A stretch of 64,000 nt of DNA from the NCBI GenBank assembly GCA_013397935.1, contig VZRN01005202.1, forward strand, positions 1,742,673 through 1,806,672, given 5' to 3'. Shown piece after piece: positions 23,001 to 37,610 of the stretch (its first letter is position 1; the number at the start of each line of letters is the position of its first letter). This DNA comes from Dasyornis broadbenti (lineage: Eukaryota; Chordata; Aves; Passeriformes; Dasyornithidae). The translations under genes were made by a program, and so were the position numbers. The notes below the pieces were generated by a model. The model did not search any database and was not told where the DNA came from. It was given only the letters and a program-made list of their open reading frames with translations.

Positions 23001-26000
23001 ATCTGGCATCTCAGGGGCTTTCTGCTTTGGGTTTTTGGGGGGTTTGCTTTGTGTCTTATTTACAACTGTTGTGTAACGTTCTTCTGCACTGCTTCACAAT
23101 TGTTGATTTTCATTCCAACGATGACTATATTCAGTGAAATAGAAGTAATTTTTTGTGTATATTTTGCTGAAAGCTTTGGAATTCTTAACTAAGAGAGGTG
23201 CTATATAAATGTAAATTGTCCTTATTAATGAATATAGCGAAAGCATTAGCATGATCAGTGTATTCTGTGAATGTTAAGTTAGAGTGGAGAAAAAATTAGC
23301 TGGCAAAATCACACATTTCTTTGTAAATCAAGCATTTTACTGTTTATTTCTAATTAACCACAATTTTCTGTAATGCAAATGGCATCCCTAAGGATGGTGC
23401 AGCCTGCACAGCCACCTTGTGCAGCTGGGGAGCTCACAGGGTTTTTGCCTGAGACGCTGTGCATTTCCGAGCCTGCGGCAGAGGCTGAGTGATCTGTGGC
23501 CCATATGTTCCTGAAATGGGTGGTAAGTCACATCTCTGAGTTTAGTCATCAAGGCTGTGCCATGACAGTGCTAAGTTGCACCGTGGCAGAGCCTAGGTGT
23601 CAGACCAAAGCCAAAAGAGCAGATGCACAACACTATTATCACTTAAATGTCAGGCATGTCACACGGTGAAACCCTTTCTCACATTTCGAATAAACAATTT
23701 CCTCTTTTTTCCTCCCGTGAAGATGGTGCTGTCAAGTATATCCAAACACCCCAAGTACATCTCTGGAAAGGTTCTAGAGACTTTACTCAACTTATTTTCT
23801 CAACTCAGAACTATGAAACACTTAAAGTCTGATGCCAAACTCATTGCCAAGTATAATTCTTCATTTATTTGTGTGGCTTATCTTGGGGAATTTCAAAGTG
23901 CTGGTCTGACAAGAATGAATACAGTTTTCCTTTGTTTAGCAAGAATAGATTCAGAGCTGTATCTTGTTGCAGTTTGAAAAAAGTACCAATAAAAAACCAG
24001 CACTGTTTTATTACATACGAGTAAAGTCCAAAGCCCCAGTCTGATCCAGCTTTTTCGGTTTTTTATTTTTGGAGATGGTGTGTGGGAACCCACTGTGCAA
24101 GATCTTAATTTCTGCAATGCTAACTAATTAATTGAAAAGTAGATCTTCCTTGTTTCAGGGTGAAAGTTTCCTTACGGCAACTTGCAGTCTTTCAGAATGC
24201 TCAGTCTAGCAGCAAGCAAAGTTGAAAATGGGAAAATGAAACCCGTACCTCTGCGCAATCCTGACTATTCACATCTCACTCTCAGAGCTGGCCTGAGTCG
24301 AGAGAGAGAGGACAGACACTGAGCAGTCTGCCTCTTCCTCTGAGGGATCAGAGGAAGAAATTGTTGTGCGTGTCCTGAGGAACCACATGCCAAACATAAG
24401 CAATGTGTAAGCCTGAGAGGACAGTAAAAAGGGTCTGCAGTTTTGAAATTTAGCAAAAGGAGTATTTTTTACTAAAAGGGTAAACACTCATCTTTTGGGC
24501 AAGTATGGGCTACTCCCGTCTAGCTCAATCCAAGGCAATAGGAATCCAGAGCTGCACAGAAAAGGATTTGTTGAAAAAGGACAAGCTGGGGTTGCCCAGG
24601 TGTGGCACTTGGCCCTGTGTGTCTCACATGCCAGAAGCTGAAGTTTTCTTGTTCTCAGTTCAGCGTACCATGGTCATTGCTCGTTGTGCATCCATTTACA
24701 ACACCTTTCATCCCTGACTAGCACAAAAGCAATCCACTGCTCTAGGAATGGATGGTCCTTTACTCAGGGAAGATTGTTCTTTGAGATGGATATCATGGAG
24801 GCAAGGTGGGAATTGAATGAGGCTATGTAATATGTGCCCTTTGCCACAGCACCTTGCCTTACTGTGGAAAGAGAAATGTGGTCATGCATCAGAATATTTT
24901 GATTTACAAAGTGTGACAAGTACAAGCAAGGTATGTACTCTCTCTTACCATACAGCCTCTTCTGCTTGGTGTCCTAAAATCATCTGTGCTGTTTCCTTGT
25001 CCTGTACTACTCTACATCCCGAGACTCTCCTCTGATTCCTCCGGAATTTACTCTTTTTGAAACATACCACAGGGCCTTCAGAACCTTTGGCTGCCATCTG
25101 GTCACTGCTTCCCGTAATGTTGAAACCGAAAACTTAATGTTTGGCAACTTGGTGTCTGTCCTGGCTGATAGATTTCTGACAACAAGTTAAATTCAGACTG
25201 GCATTGGCCATACAGCAGTGGTTCCGTGGTTTCTGGGGGCTCTCAGTGGAGCTCATGGAAGCAGGGCAGTCCAGAAACCCCTTTGGCCACAGTTCCAGGG
25301 TAGGTTGTGCCATTGGAGTTAGACTTGTACTGTGTATTTTGCTCCTAATACTACTGGCAGTTTTCTTCGTCAGGGTGAATGGGTGCTGTGTACTCACTGT
25401 GCTAACCTGGGGAAGTGTTGAGTAACTGGACTGCCTGAGGAGACATGTTTAAACAAGCCTGGGGTTTATTTCTCACCTACGTGGGAAAAAGAATAAAAAT
25501 CTCCTGGTAGCATTCAAGCGAAGTTACGTTATTATTGGAGTTCGCTCTGCTGTTTCCCAGGAACCTCTTATCCAGATCTTCCAACTTTGGGACCCAAGCC
25601 CTATCATTCCTTTCTCATGAAAGCCCAGATTTCATGGAACTCAGGTGACCCTGAGCACTTTGGAGCGTGTTTAAGGAGAAGGAGGTTGTCAAACTGCTGC
25701 TGCTGCCATATAATGTGTGCATGCTTGTTCGAGGCCATGCATTCTTCAGCAGAAATAAATTCTGTCAGGAATAGTCACAAATCTGCCTGCGTGCATCCTG
25801 CCTGCTAGGGTTTGCATTTGGATCACCTCACTTATTGACAGATGTGTAAAATTTTATGTACTGCACTCCCACAACTCCCTTGTGACTGTCCTGCTGCAGA
25901 TGCTGGGAAGCCTGAGTTTTGGCAGCTGTGTTAAGCATTCAGGTTTGGGTTGGGGTTTTTCCCTGCAGCCCTGTCTTTTCTTATGTGATATATTATTGTA

Positions 26001-26769
26001 TGGAATTATTTTACGTTAATTCTGCATATTTACTGGTAATGTCCCGTTCTTTCAGCTGTTTGGATGCAAATGCAAAAGATAGGTCCCTGGAGAGAAAACC
26101 AGGTCTGTTACTGGGAAGATGAGACCATACCAGAGGATAGAGTGAAATGCAGATGGTGTTGTCAGCCTCTTAAATGTACAAATAAAGACAAAATGAGATC
26201 GTCTGTGCAGCTGGAATGAAATCATATGGCCTTGCATGCGTACCTGCCATAGTGTATTTCCTAGTGTGAGCAAGAGATGCTAAATTCTATCTTCTGCAGG
26301 ATGTGATTTGACCAAAACCTCGTGCTTGCTTCTTTAACCAGCAGCAGAATGATGTGTGTATTAACTCTTCTCCGCACAATTTTTTTTTTAACAAAACACC
26401 ATTTAATTTTAAATTCTAATATGTGTGTGTGGTTAATTAAGAAGCCAGAATTGACTGTAAGGTTGGTAAGCTCCAAGAAAGAGAGAGGAAGATCGTTACA
26501 CTTCTGGTCATAGATAGCTATTTGTGAACCAGCTGATAATGTGCAAAATTAACATTTTGTAGGTGGCATTTTAAATGAATGGTTAATGGCTGAAGATTAA
26601 TTAAACTGAGTTGTTTAAAAGACATGCTGTTAAAGCCTTGTTTATAGTCCAGTCACTTCTGTACTGAAAGTGCAAAACCTAATAGCATTTGGTATTTCCA
26701 TTTAGTAGACAAGCAATGTAACTAGATATTTTCTTTTAACAAAGAGGTCTACCTTAGTGGATACACAGT

Positions 26770-26788
26770 ATGGATGGATGGATGGATG
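26770..26788. repeat. (ATGG)n microsatellite
   Basis: A run of between four and five tggatgga units: atggatggatggatggatg. It is a simple tandem repeat likely to be length-polymorphic. Confidence 0.9.
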
Positions 26789-29700
26789 TAGCATTGTGTT
26801 TTCTTCTTCCAAGTTAACAGTTGTCTGGTAGCAGTACAGACAGAGAAATGCATTTCCTCTGGGAATTTGGTAATCTTAAATAATATTGTTAAATCTTACT
26901 TTAATTAAAGTGTAGAGGACATGATTAAGTCTAATGTGGTTCTGTTTTCCCACTACTCTCCAGCAGTCTGTTCTATTTCACACGCTTTAGGGTTTTCGAA
27001 ATACGCAGCTTTTCATTGCTCCAGGTTGTCTTCTGTCAGAATGAGTCTCTTCGGCCCCATCATTAGCCTTGCAGAGTCGCTCTAGCTAAGGGGAAATAAA
27101 AGGAAGTATGTTTCAGTCAGGTTTGTTCTGTACTGCAGTTCTGGTTAAATGATGAATGTGAGCCTAGTCCCATTTCCCTGATTGAAGAGAAACAAGCAGA
27201 AGGTCATTATGCTGCTCACAGTTGTGAGGCTTGTCCTTCCAGCAAGTCCTTTGCCAAGAAACTGTTTGTTTTTCTTTTGTTTTCCCTCTCTCAGCCTGGT
27301 TCCCAATCTTTTTATTAACCATCTCCCGTTTTCTCCCCCAGCTTCCTGACATACTCGTTTTGCCATACGATCTCCTAGCTTCTGGATATGCAAGTAGTTC
27401 AGAGAAAACCCTGGTGACTTGGCCTTGTGCAAGCTTTGCTGTGTAGCCCACTGTAAGAAGAATCTAGGTTGCTGACCTGAGGGACCTCACACTCTATCCA
27501 AAGCCATGACTTTCAAAAAAAATCCTCTCCTAAGTTTTTTTTCCTAGCTGCTGCTAGTTAAATGGGAGAAAGGCGTTCTTGCTTTTCATTGTAGAGATAA
27601 TCTCGGTTTAGTAAAACTGAAGATGGGAGTATGGGGTTTTGTTGTGCTAGACTTTTAAGTCTGTGGATGAATCTGTCTATTTTGGAGGTGGAAGAGTTTG
27701 GACATGAGGAGCACCGACCAGTTCACATGTATTAGTACCTGTATGTTCACACCCCAGGTGATGGATATGAGCTCATGGCAAGCTCTCTCCTGACTTCCCG
27801 CTTCATTGAGATAAACTAGTGATCAAACTATTCTTTAAAAATAGTCAGAGTTCAGTGGGACACAAAGAATCCTTTCCCCCAAGTCTGAAAATACGAACGA
27901 AGGGCTAAGTTTGGAGGAGGAAAAAGAAAAGGGTTGTCACTGGACCCCTTCAAAATGCTGAGTAGCTCCAGTTAATAGAGTAGTGATACCTGTACAGTAA
28001 GGGTGGAGAAGTAACTCTTTGATGTGACAGGGAAGATGGACATGGACTCACTGGAGCCATGAGACATTTCTTCAGTGTCTTCACTTCTGTTTGAGTTCAG
28101 TGAGACCTGTGCTGACAGGTTCTCCTGAGTTACAGGTAAAGCAATTCCCAGCCCTCCTCCTCATTAAGCAGTGAGGAGCAAAACAGAGCCCTGAGAGTCT
28201 TCAAGCAGCATCCCACAATTTCTCATGCATTCTCCAAATAAATACTCGGTTCTCCTAGATCACCAGCAAAGCTGCTTACACCAGGTGAGAAGGCTGCAGC
28301 ACAGGGACCCATGGGGTGCTCCTCAGACCCACCAGCACTGCCAGGGTCTGCTGCCACCAGGAACAATACAGGAACTCTGGTAGAGTTTTCCAGCATGAGT
28401 GCTCATGTCCAGGCAAGGTGCTTAGCTCTGTATGGTACTCACGCTGCTTAACTGTGCAGTGGAAACCTCACAGTGGAAATTGTTGTCATCTCTTCACATT
28501 CATAAGATATAGGGAATTCTTACTGTACGCTGATTTTCTGCAGTCACAGTTTACCTGGAGTTTACGCTGGCAGATCTTTCAGATTTTACTGCTAATTACC
28601 GCATAATAAGATCTAAAATTTCTGCAGGGGCCACAGATCTGACTTCAAAACTTGGGAACTTTCTCATGGATCTCAAGCATTCTCATCTCTCAAACGTCTA
28701 ATAGCAGGATAAAATGACTGCTCCTAAAAATTATCCATGACCTTGTTGCCTGTTTGTGTCAAGATGCCAGGGGCAAAAAGTTACCCAAGCGCTTAGTTGG
28801 CAGCATTGTTGACAGAAAGTATAGGCAAAAGCATGAACCAGATCTTTTGATTAGCAGAAAACTGTAAAAACTGATGCTGTTTGAAAAGCTGAAAATCACT
28901 CAATATTGTGCTAGCAAAAATATTGGGAAGAATGATGAGATGTGATGGAAATGGCTTAATAGGCAACAGGATGCTGAATAAAAAGACAATAATTGTGATT
29001 ATTGTCTGACAGCTGTGCAGAGTGTACAGTCGATGACAAACTCTAAAACGTGCTGTTTTTCAATCCATGATCACAAATCCACTGGCACAGACAGTAATCC
29101 AAGGGGTCAGAGTAAGCCAAGAAATAGTTTATTGTTTCATCAGCTCAAGTCTTCTGTTGTAGTTAAGTTGGTTTATACTCTGAACCTCTGTGAGTGCCCT
29201 TACGTTCCCACAAGGAGACCTGGCACCATCTGGAGTCCACGTGTACTGTGGCTAAGGAGCAGCTTCTCTGGCAGGTCATGCAGCAGCAGGGCGTTTGTTG
29301 ACATTGATCAAGGTGTCGGTATTGATCTGGGGATGGGCTGAGAGAATTGTGACTGTTTTGTGGAGAGTGATGTTAGACTCTCATAGAAAGTGAAAGAAAC
29401 AACTTGTCTTCAACTACATCGTGGTCTGCATGTGAGAGGTCTTTCATTAGGACAGAGGGACATGAGAAAATGATGTTGCTTCAGATAGCCACACTGGTTA
29501 TCTCTCTTTATCACTGACTTGTCCTTGAAGTCTGGAGGCCATTTTTAGAAAGCAGTGAAGGGTGATTGCATGAAAAATTTTATGCTCTTCAGTTGCCTGC
29601 CAAACAGGTAACTCCCTTCATTTTTCCTTTCCACCAAACTGAAATGGAGAAAATCAGAGAAACAGCCCACAATAGAAAAGATGCAAGTGGAGTAAGCGTG

Positions 29701-30771
29701 AGATACCTCTAGAAAGTGCTAAAATTGAAATAAATATACTCGTAGAGCAATAAATGTTCTTTTAATTTATTTTTCTCCTCCTTGTTCCTCTCCAGTTTCC
29801 TACCTGTGTGCCAGTAGGTCAGTGGGACAGTTTTGCAGTGTCACAGTCCTCTGTTGAACGTGCCCTCTGGAAGGTTGTTAGCCCCTTCCCTCGACTGACT
29901 TGGAACCAGTAAGGAGGAACAAGAAAGAGACAGCTAATGTTTTAAAATTTCAAACAACATCTTATCATTCAGTCTTTAACCCACATTTATGGTTTAATGC
30001 CTTCAATCACTTGGTTTGAATCTTAAATAAATTTTTTGAGCATAACAGTATCTAAGGGGCATTTCTTCTCAAACCAGCATTAGCTGGAACATGTCCTTCA
30101 GCTGTGGAGTTTATCTGTTGTAAACACTTCTGCCTTTAGGCTTAGATGCTACTTAGTCCTGCATATGGTTATTACCTTGTAAATGGGAATAAACTGTAAA
30201 TGATCATTATGGTATTTACATAAATGCATACAAAGCAATTATTTTGAGACGGGCATGTAAGTTTAAGCATGGAACGTGTTTCTAATGCAAGTGTTGTGCA
30301 TGGCCTGGCAATTGAAAAGCAAGCAGCAAGGCACCTTCGGAGGAATGGAAGCACATTAAAACATGGTGGGTCTTGCGGAGAGGCGGGGGGAGGGCAGCTG
30401 TTTTCTATGCCTGAGTCACCATAATGCTCAATAAGTGTCTGAAAGGATTGCTTTAACTGAGCACTTGTGTGCTGGAAATGTGCTGCAAACCAGGGCACCT
30501 GGGCTGCTTCTGCTCTGCTCTTGGGTAATGGCAGAGGAGGCCTCCTCTGGCTGCAGTCCCTGCTTCACATGTCAGCAGAAACTTCCATAACATGGCAAAA
30601 GGGTGTGAGGTTGTGCAGGAGGGGTGGGGAACAGCATCAGAGCAATAAACCTGTTCCTAATTGTTATTGACTGGTAGCACACACATGACGAGCAGTCTGT
30701 AGTCCTTCACCTGAATAAGGTGTTGTTTTCTTCCTTTAACATCTTCTGCTGTTCCTGATTTGAAAAAACAA

Positions 30772-30799
30772 AACAAAACAAAAAAAAAAACCAAACCAA
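30772..30799. repeat. A-rich (CAAAA)n tract
   Basis: aaaaaacaaaacaaaac followed by a run of A and then ccaaacc. A low-complexity sequence; no LINE or SINE body precedes it on either side. Confidence 0.85.
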
Positions 30800-33700
30800 G
30801 AGGCAGTTATTTTGTGCCTCTGTATACAATGGCAATGTTTAAGCAGCAGCTGCTTCAGAAAGAGAGAGTAAAGGCGACTGGGGGGAAGGGATTGATCTTT
30901 TCCTCCTTTTCTCTGTAAATGCCACTGTCTGCATCAGTGGTGATGCTTTGACCTCCTTACTACACAACCTGAAAAGTCTCTTGCCCTTAGTGACATGTTC
31001 TGACTCCAAAAGTGAATAGGCAGAAGTCTCATTCTCTTTCTGTGGGTGCTGCTACAAATAGATTATCAATCTAAACATGATAAGGACTTGAGAATCCCTT
31101 CCAAAATTTAGACTCATTAGTCTGAGTACTGGTATTTGTACGTGTCTGTGTGGCTTCTGAAATAACAGTGTTCTTTCATACCTTTTTGCCTTTAATCTGC
31201 ACTATGCCCACTATCTCATTACTATTAGCTGTGGCAAATATACCAGATGTCTGAGCAGCTTCATTGTTCTGTTGTTTTTCTTTTCCAGACTCTAGTGCAT
31301 AGATAGATGTTAATTTCTCTTTTGTGTTAAAACTCGCCTCTGAGGAATAAGATTACCAGTGTTCAGTCTTTGGCTGGTAGATACTGAGGTCTCATATCCT
31401 TCGAGTGCTTTGTCTCAGTTAGTGTTTCTGCTAGCTCAGTGCATTTGTGGTGAGTGGTCTGCTCTTCTTTAATGCCCATGGAACCTTAAATTGATGCCCC
31501 TTGACTTTAGGAAAACAATTTTAACATGTTTTTAAAATGTTTTCTGTATTCCCAGGGTTAAGCAATGATACACAAAGACACCTGCTCTTCCAAGGGGGTG
31601 GAAATCGAAAATCATGCCAAGAAAAATGCTGCTTCTCAGAAAAGATCAAAATATGCATTGTTTAAAGTGTGGCACAAACAAAATACATTATGTAAGAATC
31701 GTGGGCCCTTGTTTGGGATGAGATCACTCACTTTTGGATCCATACCTTTTCTACTAACAGTACTTTGTGCTTACATCTAAAAAGCCATGCATGAACTACC
31801 AGTTTCCCCACAGACTTTGAAAAAGATAGTTAGAAAGCTACAGACATCTATCAGCGCTGTTCCCACCATGGCCACTGATGTGCTTGAGTAACACAGAGGT
31901 AGGTCCAAACCATTAAGAAAATATGTTTCTTTAAAATGGGTCAGAGAACAACTGATTGATTTACAGGTAACAAATGGGAACACTTTGGATTTGATTTTTT
32001 TTTTTTCAAGTACAGATTATGTCATTTGTATAGTTACATAAGACAGAAATCATAAATTTATATTGCACAATCTGAAAAGCAAATGATAGCATGTGGATTT
32101 GTGTCTGCTGCTCAGAAAGAAAACTGATATGCAAGTCCTGTTTCCATCAAAGTAAGTGGCAAAATCTCTGCTGATTGAGATGGGAAATCAGAATTGATTC
32201 CCCTGCCTGGTTCACCCTGGAAGAATGAAGTGATATTTTCTTTTCTGTTTTATACTTATTAGTTTCACAGCCAGGTTACTGTAACTTGAGCTTTTCTGCC
32301 ATACTCCTGCATGGCTGTTTTTGTTAACTGCTTTTATTACCTTTTGGCCTGTTCTTTGCATCATGCTATTGACAAAATGATTTTTACATTTTTTTACCCC
32401 AAAGTTTAGAGCACAGAATATGGAAAAGTCTGAAACATTAATTGGACTAGACTGCAGCATTTAAAGTAACCTATTCTATCGTCCATTTACCTCCCACATG
32501 AAATGAAAACTCTATTTTGATCTGAACTGTCACAGATAATTTCTGCACATAAAACACATCCAGAGACAGCTTTCAAATGGAGTTGTCACTTCTTATTTAG
32601 CAGGCTGGGGACTCTCTATTGTTGTCAAACCCTCTTTGCAAAAGCATCACTAACACACTGATTTGCACAGTTGTATGTAAGAGGAGGAATGGTTGTACAG
32701 CTTCCATGAAACAAAAAATTGTACGTGGCTGCTGAAATACTCTGCAGCTGAACTTACCTACTGTTTAAGAGAAAATTACTTTTTTTTCTTTATGATTACT
32801 ATATTTGAGCAGATTTTCATACTGTGTTCTGGTGTGGGGAGCAGTTGTTTTTAGTGTAACGGGGTTTTTAGTGTGAATAGTGACAATTAACATTTTAAAA
32901 GCTAGTAACCAACATTCTGTTATTTTCCCTGACCTCTGCTGGACCAGAAGTTTGGCTTTAATCTCTTCACAAATTTCAAGAATTCTTAAGCAAGTGCACT
33001 GGGAATATCTCTGAGTTGTGAGTACAGAGCTGCTGCCTCCGAGTGTATTCCAGCCAAGATGCTTAGGCAAGGCTGTAGGGCACTTGTTTCCAGACTGCTA
33101 TTCTGATGGTGGCCAACGTGGCCATCTGGTGAGGCCGGCTGGAAGACCCAGCTATGGCATCACAGAAGAAGGCAGATTAAAACTTGAGAACTACTATTCT
33201 TCAGACTTTATTTTCATAACATTCCATTTGCCTTCGAACGTGATATATTTTCATAAAATAAACTTGCCTCCTGGCCTCACTTGTATTCTCAAAAATTTCT
33301 GCTCTTGGAATAGGCAGTTAAACAGCAGTAATGTGTGATTTTTATTCCATTTTCCTCACAAGGTTGGAAAATTGACCAGGATTAGAGGGTGAAGAATTTG
33401 GTTAGTGTGATGAGTTGTCCTTTATTGCTGTCTCCACAACCACTTATGCAGGATTAAACAGCAAAACACAAGCTGGCAGAAAGCTCTTCTGACCTAATTC
33501 TGCACCACAGCACAGATAGGAGACTATCTGCTGATCTAACTGATAAGCATGACTTTGTCAAATCCAGATGGATGTGAAAGATGTGAAACACAGATGAGAC
33601 CCAAGAGCAGGAGTCTGGCATTTTCTCCAGCTGCCTGAATCCTTTAGGTATCCTCACTCTGCAGCTGGGGCTGGGGGACAGGACTGGAGGGAGGGAAAAG

Positions 33701-35210
33701 CTGCCTGTTGCGGTGTGGAATCTACAGAAAAACAAAACTGAAACCTAGCACCTTAAACATTACTGGCCAAAGCAAACTGCCTATTTTAAGGACCATATCT
33801 TCTGCAATGAAGCAAGAGGTACAGAATGGAAATCGCATCCTGATTTCTGAGCTGTGTGCCAGAAGATTTGAGGCTTCTTTGTCGAATGTGTCTCGAACTC
33901 CCTCCTGGTGAGTGATGTGATGAGGAAGGGGTTTCTCTGTTCCCCTTTTTCCCTGTAAATGTACTGTATTCATGAATCAAATTGAGTGGCTATCCCATGG
34001 GGAGCAGTGAATTAGATGGTGGGGAAAGGGTAGTTTTGTGCATTAGTGGAGAATATACTTGAATGCAGAAAAATGAGGGAAGGAAAAATCTTACGGTCAA
34101 TGTGCTTAAGATAGTGATAGGGCACATCCATGGGGTTTTAAACTTTGGTCATTGCAGGAAAAATGCAGCAGATGGAAGCGCTCTTTCTTTCTCCCAAATC
34201 TCATTGGGCCAGGTTGCTTTCCTCTCTCTTGGTGGGACAAGTGTACAAACCTGAACTGAATTCAGCATACCCAGCTGTCTGCTGCTCCAGGAATGGAGGC
34301 TGTGATCCACATTTGTGATGGTTAGCAAGCTTATGAAGTTGAGGACTAGAGAAGTGAAGGGATGATTATCTTAAATTGGAAATAGTAATTTTTCAGGCTG
34401 CATTCTCACAGGTATTCTGTGCATACTCTTTACAGTTACCTGACACCAAAGCAGCTCTGTCCTATTTGTCCAGTAGCTCTATCAGGTTGTTAGTTCTTCT
34501 TAATAAAAAAATGTGTATTCTGTCCACAGTGACTTTAAACAGCACTGAAGCTCACAAACTCTGAATTTGTCTTTGCAGCCTGCGTGGGCACGTTACATTT
34601 GCCTCCTTCCTAAAACATCAAGTATCATTGTCAGTCATCACTGTGGTCCAGTGATGTTTCCATATGATCTTGTGCTCCCCCACCTGCTTTTACTGCCTCC
34701 AGTGCTCTCTGTGCATGGCAACAGGACTGTCTGTTTATTGCACATCTCTTCAGAGCCTGTTGCAAGGAGAGTTTCAGAGGCAGCATCTGCAGGTTCTTCC
34801 CGTGTGGTCCAAACCAGCTGCCGAGTGGCCTGCTCCAGTCCAAGGGTGATGTCTTCCGGTTAATATTGGTGTGTCCTTTGCACGGCACCGTCCAAAACAC
34901 CCCAAAACTTCAAAGCTTGCTTTTCAGCAGGTCCGCCTTCAAAGCATGAAGCAAACATGTCCTGCAGCAGTGCCATTTGCTGACTCTGGAGAATAGCCCT
35001 AAGTAGTGGTCACACCCTCATCTCAAAGGCAATATATGGGGCCATTATCTGAGCAAATACCGTGCATGTCACTGAAAATCCGTTGATGATGATGAATTCT
35101 AGTTAGTGATGACTGCAGCCAGATACAGAATGGTGAGTATGGGGTAAAACATTAGCCCTTAAGCTCTGTGAGTTGCTCTCTGTAAAAAGGTCAGGGTTTC
35201 ATAAGAGCTC

Positions 35211-35310
35211 AAGGAAAAGAAAAAAGAAGGAAGGGAAAAAAAAAGCAAGCTGGAGTCTCAGGGAAGAGGTGAGGAAATGAGGAGACAAGGAAAGAAGAAG
35301 GAAAAACAAA
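35211..35310. repeat. Purine-rich tract
   Basis: About 100 bases that are almost all A and G on the + strand (aaggaaaagaaaaaagaagg at its start and ggaaagaagaaggaaaaac near its end), with a short interruption around gcaagctggagtctc. The reading frames across it are low-complexity and should not be taken as genes. Confidence 0.8.
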
Positions 35311-37610
35311 ACTAAACAAAGCAGCCTTTGGGGGCGAGAGGAAAAGCACATTGAAAGATTTTAGAACAGAAAAAATTAAGGATTTGAACAGTGACAGAAC
35401 CTTCTCTTTGCAGACTGGCAGAAAGATGTTTGTGTGTAGAAGAGTTAATTCAGGTTTGAAAAATTCCAAGAGTTTCAGGGAAAGTTGCATTTCTTGATTA
35501 TTTTGAAACCTTCAAGGAGAAACATGCAGGGAAACTATGGAAAAAATATGCTGCTAGAAATATTCTTGATCTGCTGTGGGATGAGTGCATTTGTGTTTGA
35601 AAATGCTGTCGTGTCAGTATTGGTTTAGTGTCCTGAATTTCATTGCTAAATGGGGTTAAGTTGTATGAATCTGAAAGAGTTCAAGATTTTCTTGTTTCTA
35701 AGTAACTTCTGCTCATGTGGTGTGACACTACTGTACAATTAAAAACTGTACAATTCCAGAGACAGGCCATCTGTCGCTCAAGGTTTGATAGTTACCCTTC
35801 CCTAATACAAATAGGGGAATACAGGCAATTTCAGGTCTTCTTGTTTTCATAAATGGTGAAAGCACGGTGTATTTTGGATAATTACAGGGGAAACAGCGCT
35901 AGAAGCAGAATACATTCTGATTTGCAAAATGTGGATGGATGATACTCCCCCTCCTTGCTTCCCTGCTGGATAACACCAAGTCAGGGAATATTCCTTGCTT
36001 GTGCCATCGCTGACCGAGGTGAGCAGAGCCAGGTCCCTGCACAGTCAGCAGCGCCTGCAGCGGGAGCTGAGCCTGGGCCGTGCCCTGCAGTGACTCCATC
36101 CGCTGGCCCTGGCTGGGCTGCTCACGGGAGCCTTGCCAAACATCCTCCCAGAAGGGAATTTCAGGAGTGATCTGAAGCCACACTATACAAGCGTCCTGAG
36201 CATGGATGGTGGGTTCTTTTGTTTATTTGCCTTGCTCATGTTACAAAATAGAGGTGATGGGAGAAGGTATTTGTTTTCTTGGTCTTGACTCAGAGTACCT
36301 TTGCCATTAGCCACTGCGCCTGCCCAGCCTTTTCTGCAGTGTTCACTTGTCAGTTTTGACCATGGTCCCCAGAGTGAGATTTTTCTTCATTTTGTAATGA
36401 GGAACAGGACGTTCAGGTTTTTCCATGTGTTGCCACCAAAACCAGTATTACAGCCAGACTCAGCGGCAGTGAGGGCAGCACACAATAATAACCATCTCAC
36501 ATGCGATTTAGATTAACTGCTCTTCTGTTTAGTTCATACAATGACTCAACAGCATGATCTGATTTGCTGTTTTCACATAATCCATCATTAATTCTTTGAG
36601 TTACAAAATGACATTTTTTAGTAGCAGATGGAGGCAAATGGGCTCCCCTGCATTCAGAAGGGAGCTTCACTTTCTCTGACTGCAGTTATGTCACTTTATT
36701 TATCTGATTTTTATTTTAAATGTGGTTTCCTTTTACAAGTATGAGGATTTTGGGGAGCAGTAATGCTTCTGTTGGAAGTGTTGTCTTTCAGGCTGCCTTT
36801 CAGCATAGGTGGAACTAAGTAGCAATCTCTGGCTGCAGACCTCCAGCTCTGATGGCAAGGGAAGAGAGGAGTGGGTGTTTCGGCAGCATTCACAGATTGC
36901 CTCCTCCTCCTCCATCTGAGGAAGCTGCTGTTGTGGCTGCCAGAGGAAGCTTTTGGGCTTGTAGAGGACAGCTGTGGCACCCACATGGCTCCTGTCAGTG
37001 GTGGCAGCAACAGGAATAGGAGCCATAATCTCAGGGCAGTGCAGGAGAGCAAATAGGAGCGGGTCTGTGGGGAGTTAGAATTGGTTTCCAGGGCTTGGAA
37101 AAAGAGGAGGAAGGGAGTGAAAGTAGAGAGCTGCATGGAGACGGGGGAGGCTGTCTCCTTCCCGCCCTTTCCATGCATGAGAGGTGCAGAAGCTCTGCAC
37201 CCCTTTTTCCCCGATCTATTAGTCCTTTGCTAATTATCTTCCCCTGCCTAAAATCTTCTCGTCCTTGCCTGCCCTCCTCCCCTTTTCTCCTCCACAGCCT
37301 GTTGGAATCTTCCCTGTGTCCCAATGAACCTTGCCCTGCCATTGCTGAATTGCATTTTGCCACCCCACGAATGAGAACAAATTAAACTACTTTATCTCGA
37401 TCATTTGCGCAGCAAAATGCGATTTGCTTGTGTTGCTGCAGGTCTTTGAGCCAACTCTGTTCTGGACACTTTTATCACTTTGCAATCTAATCTGCTGAAT
37501 ATCTCAGATCCTTTTGCATTGAAAGAAAATGTGTTTTTAAGACAATTTTTTTTAAAATCCAGCTGTTATTTTGCATTTATGCATGCACAAACCCACAGTG
37601 ATATACACGT

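Noticed and set aside
36711..37178. 155-codon minus-strand open frame
   Set aside because: It is the longest frame without an assembly artefact, but it is low-complexity (Ser/Pro/Leu-rich, opposite a purine-rich stretch) and has no recognisable domain. Overlapping frames on the other strand are equally open.
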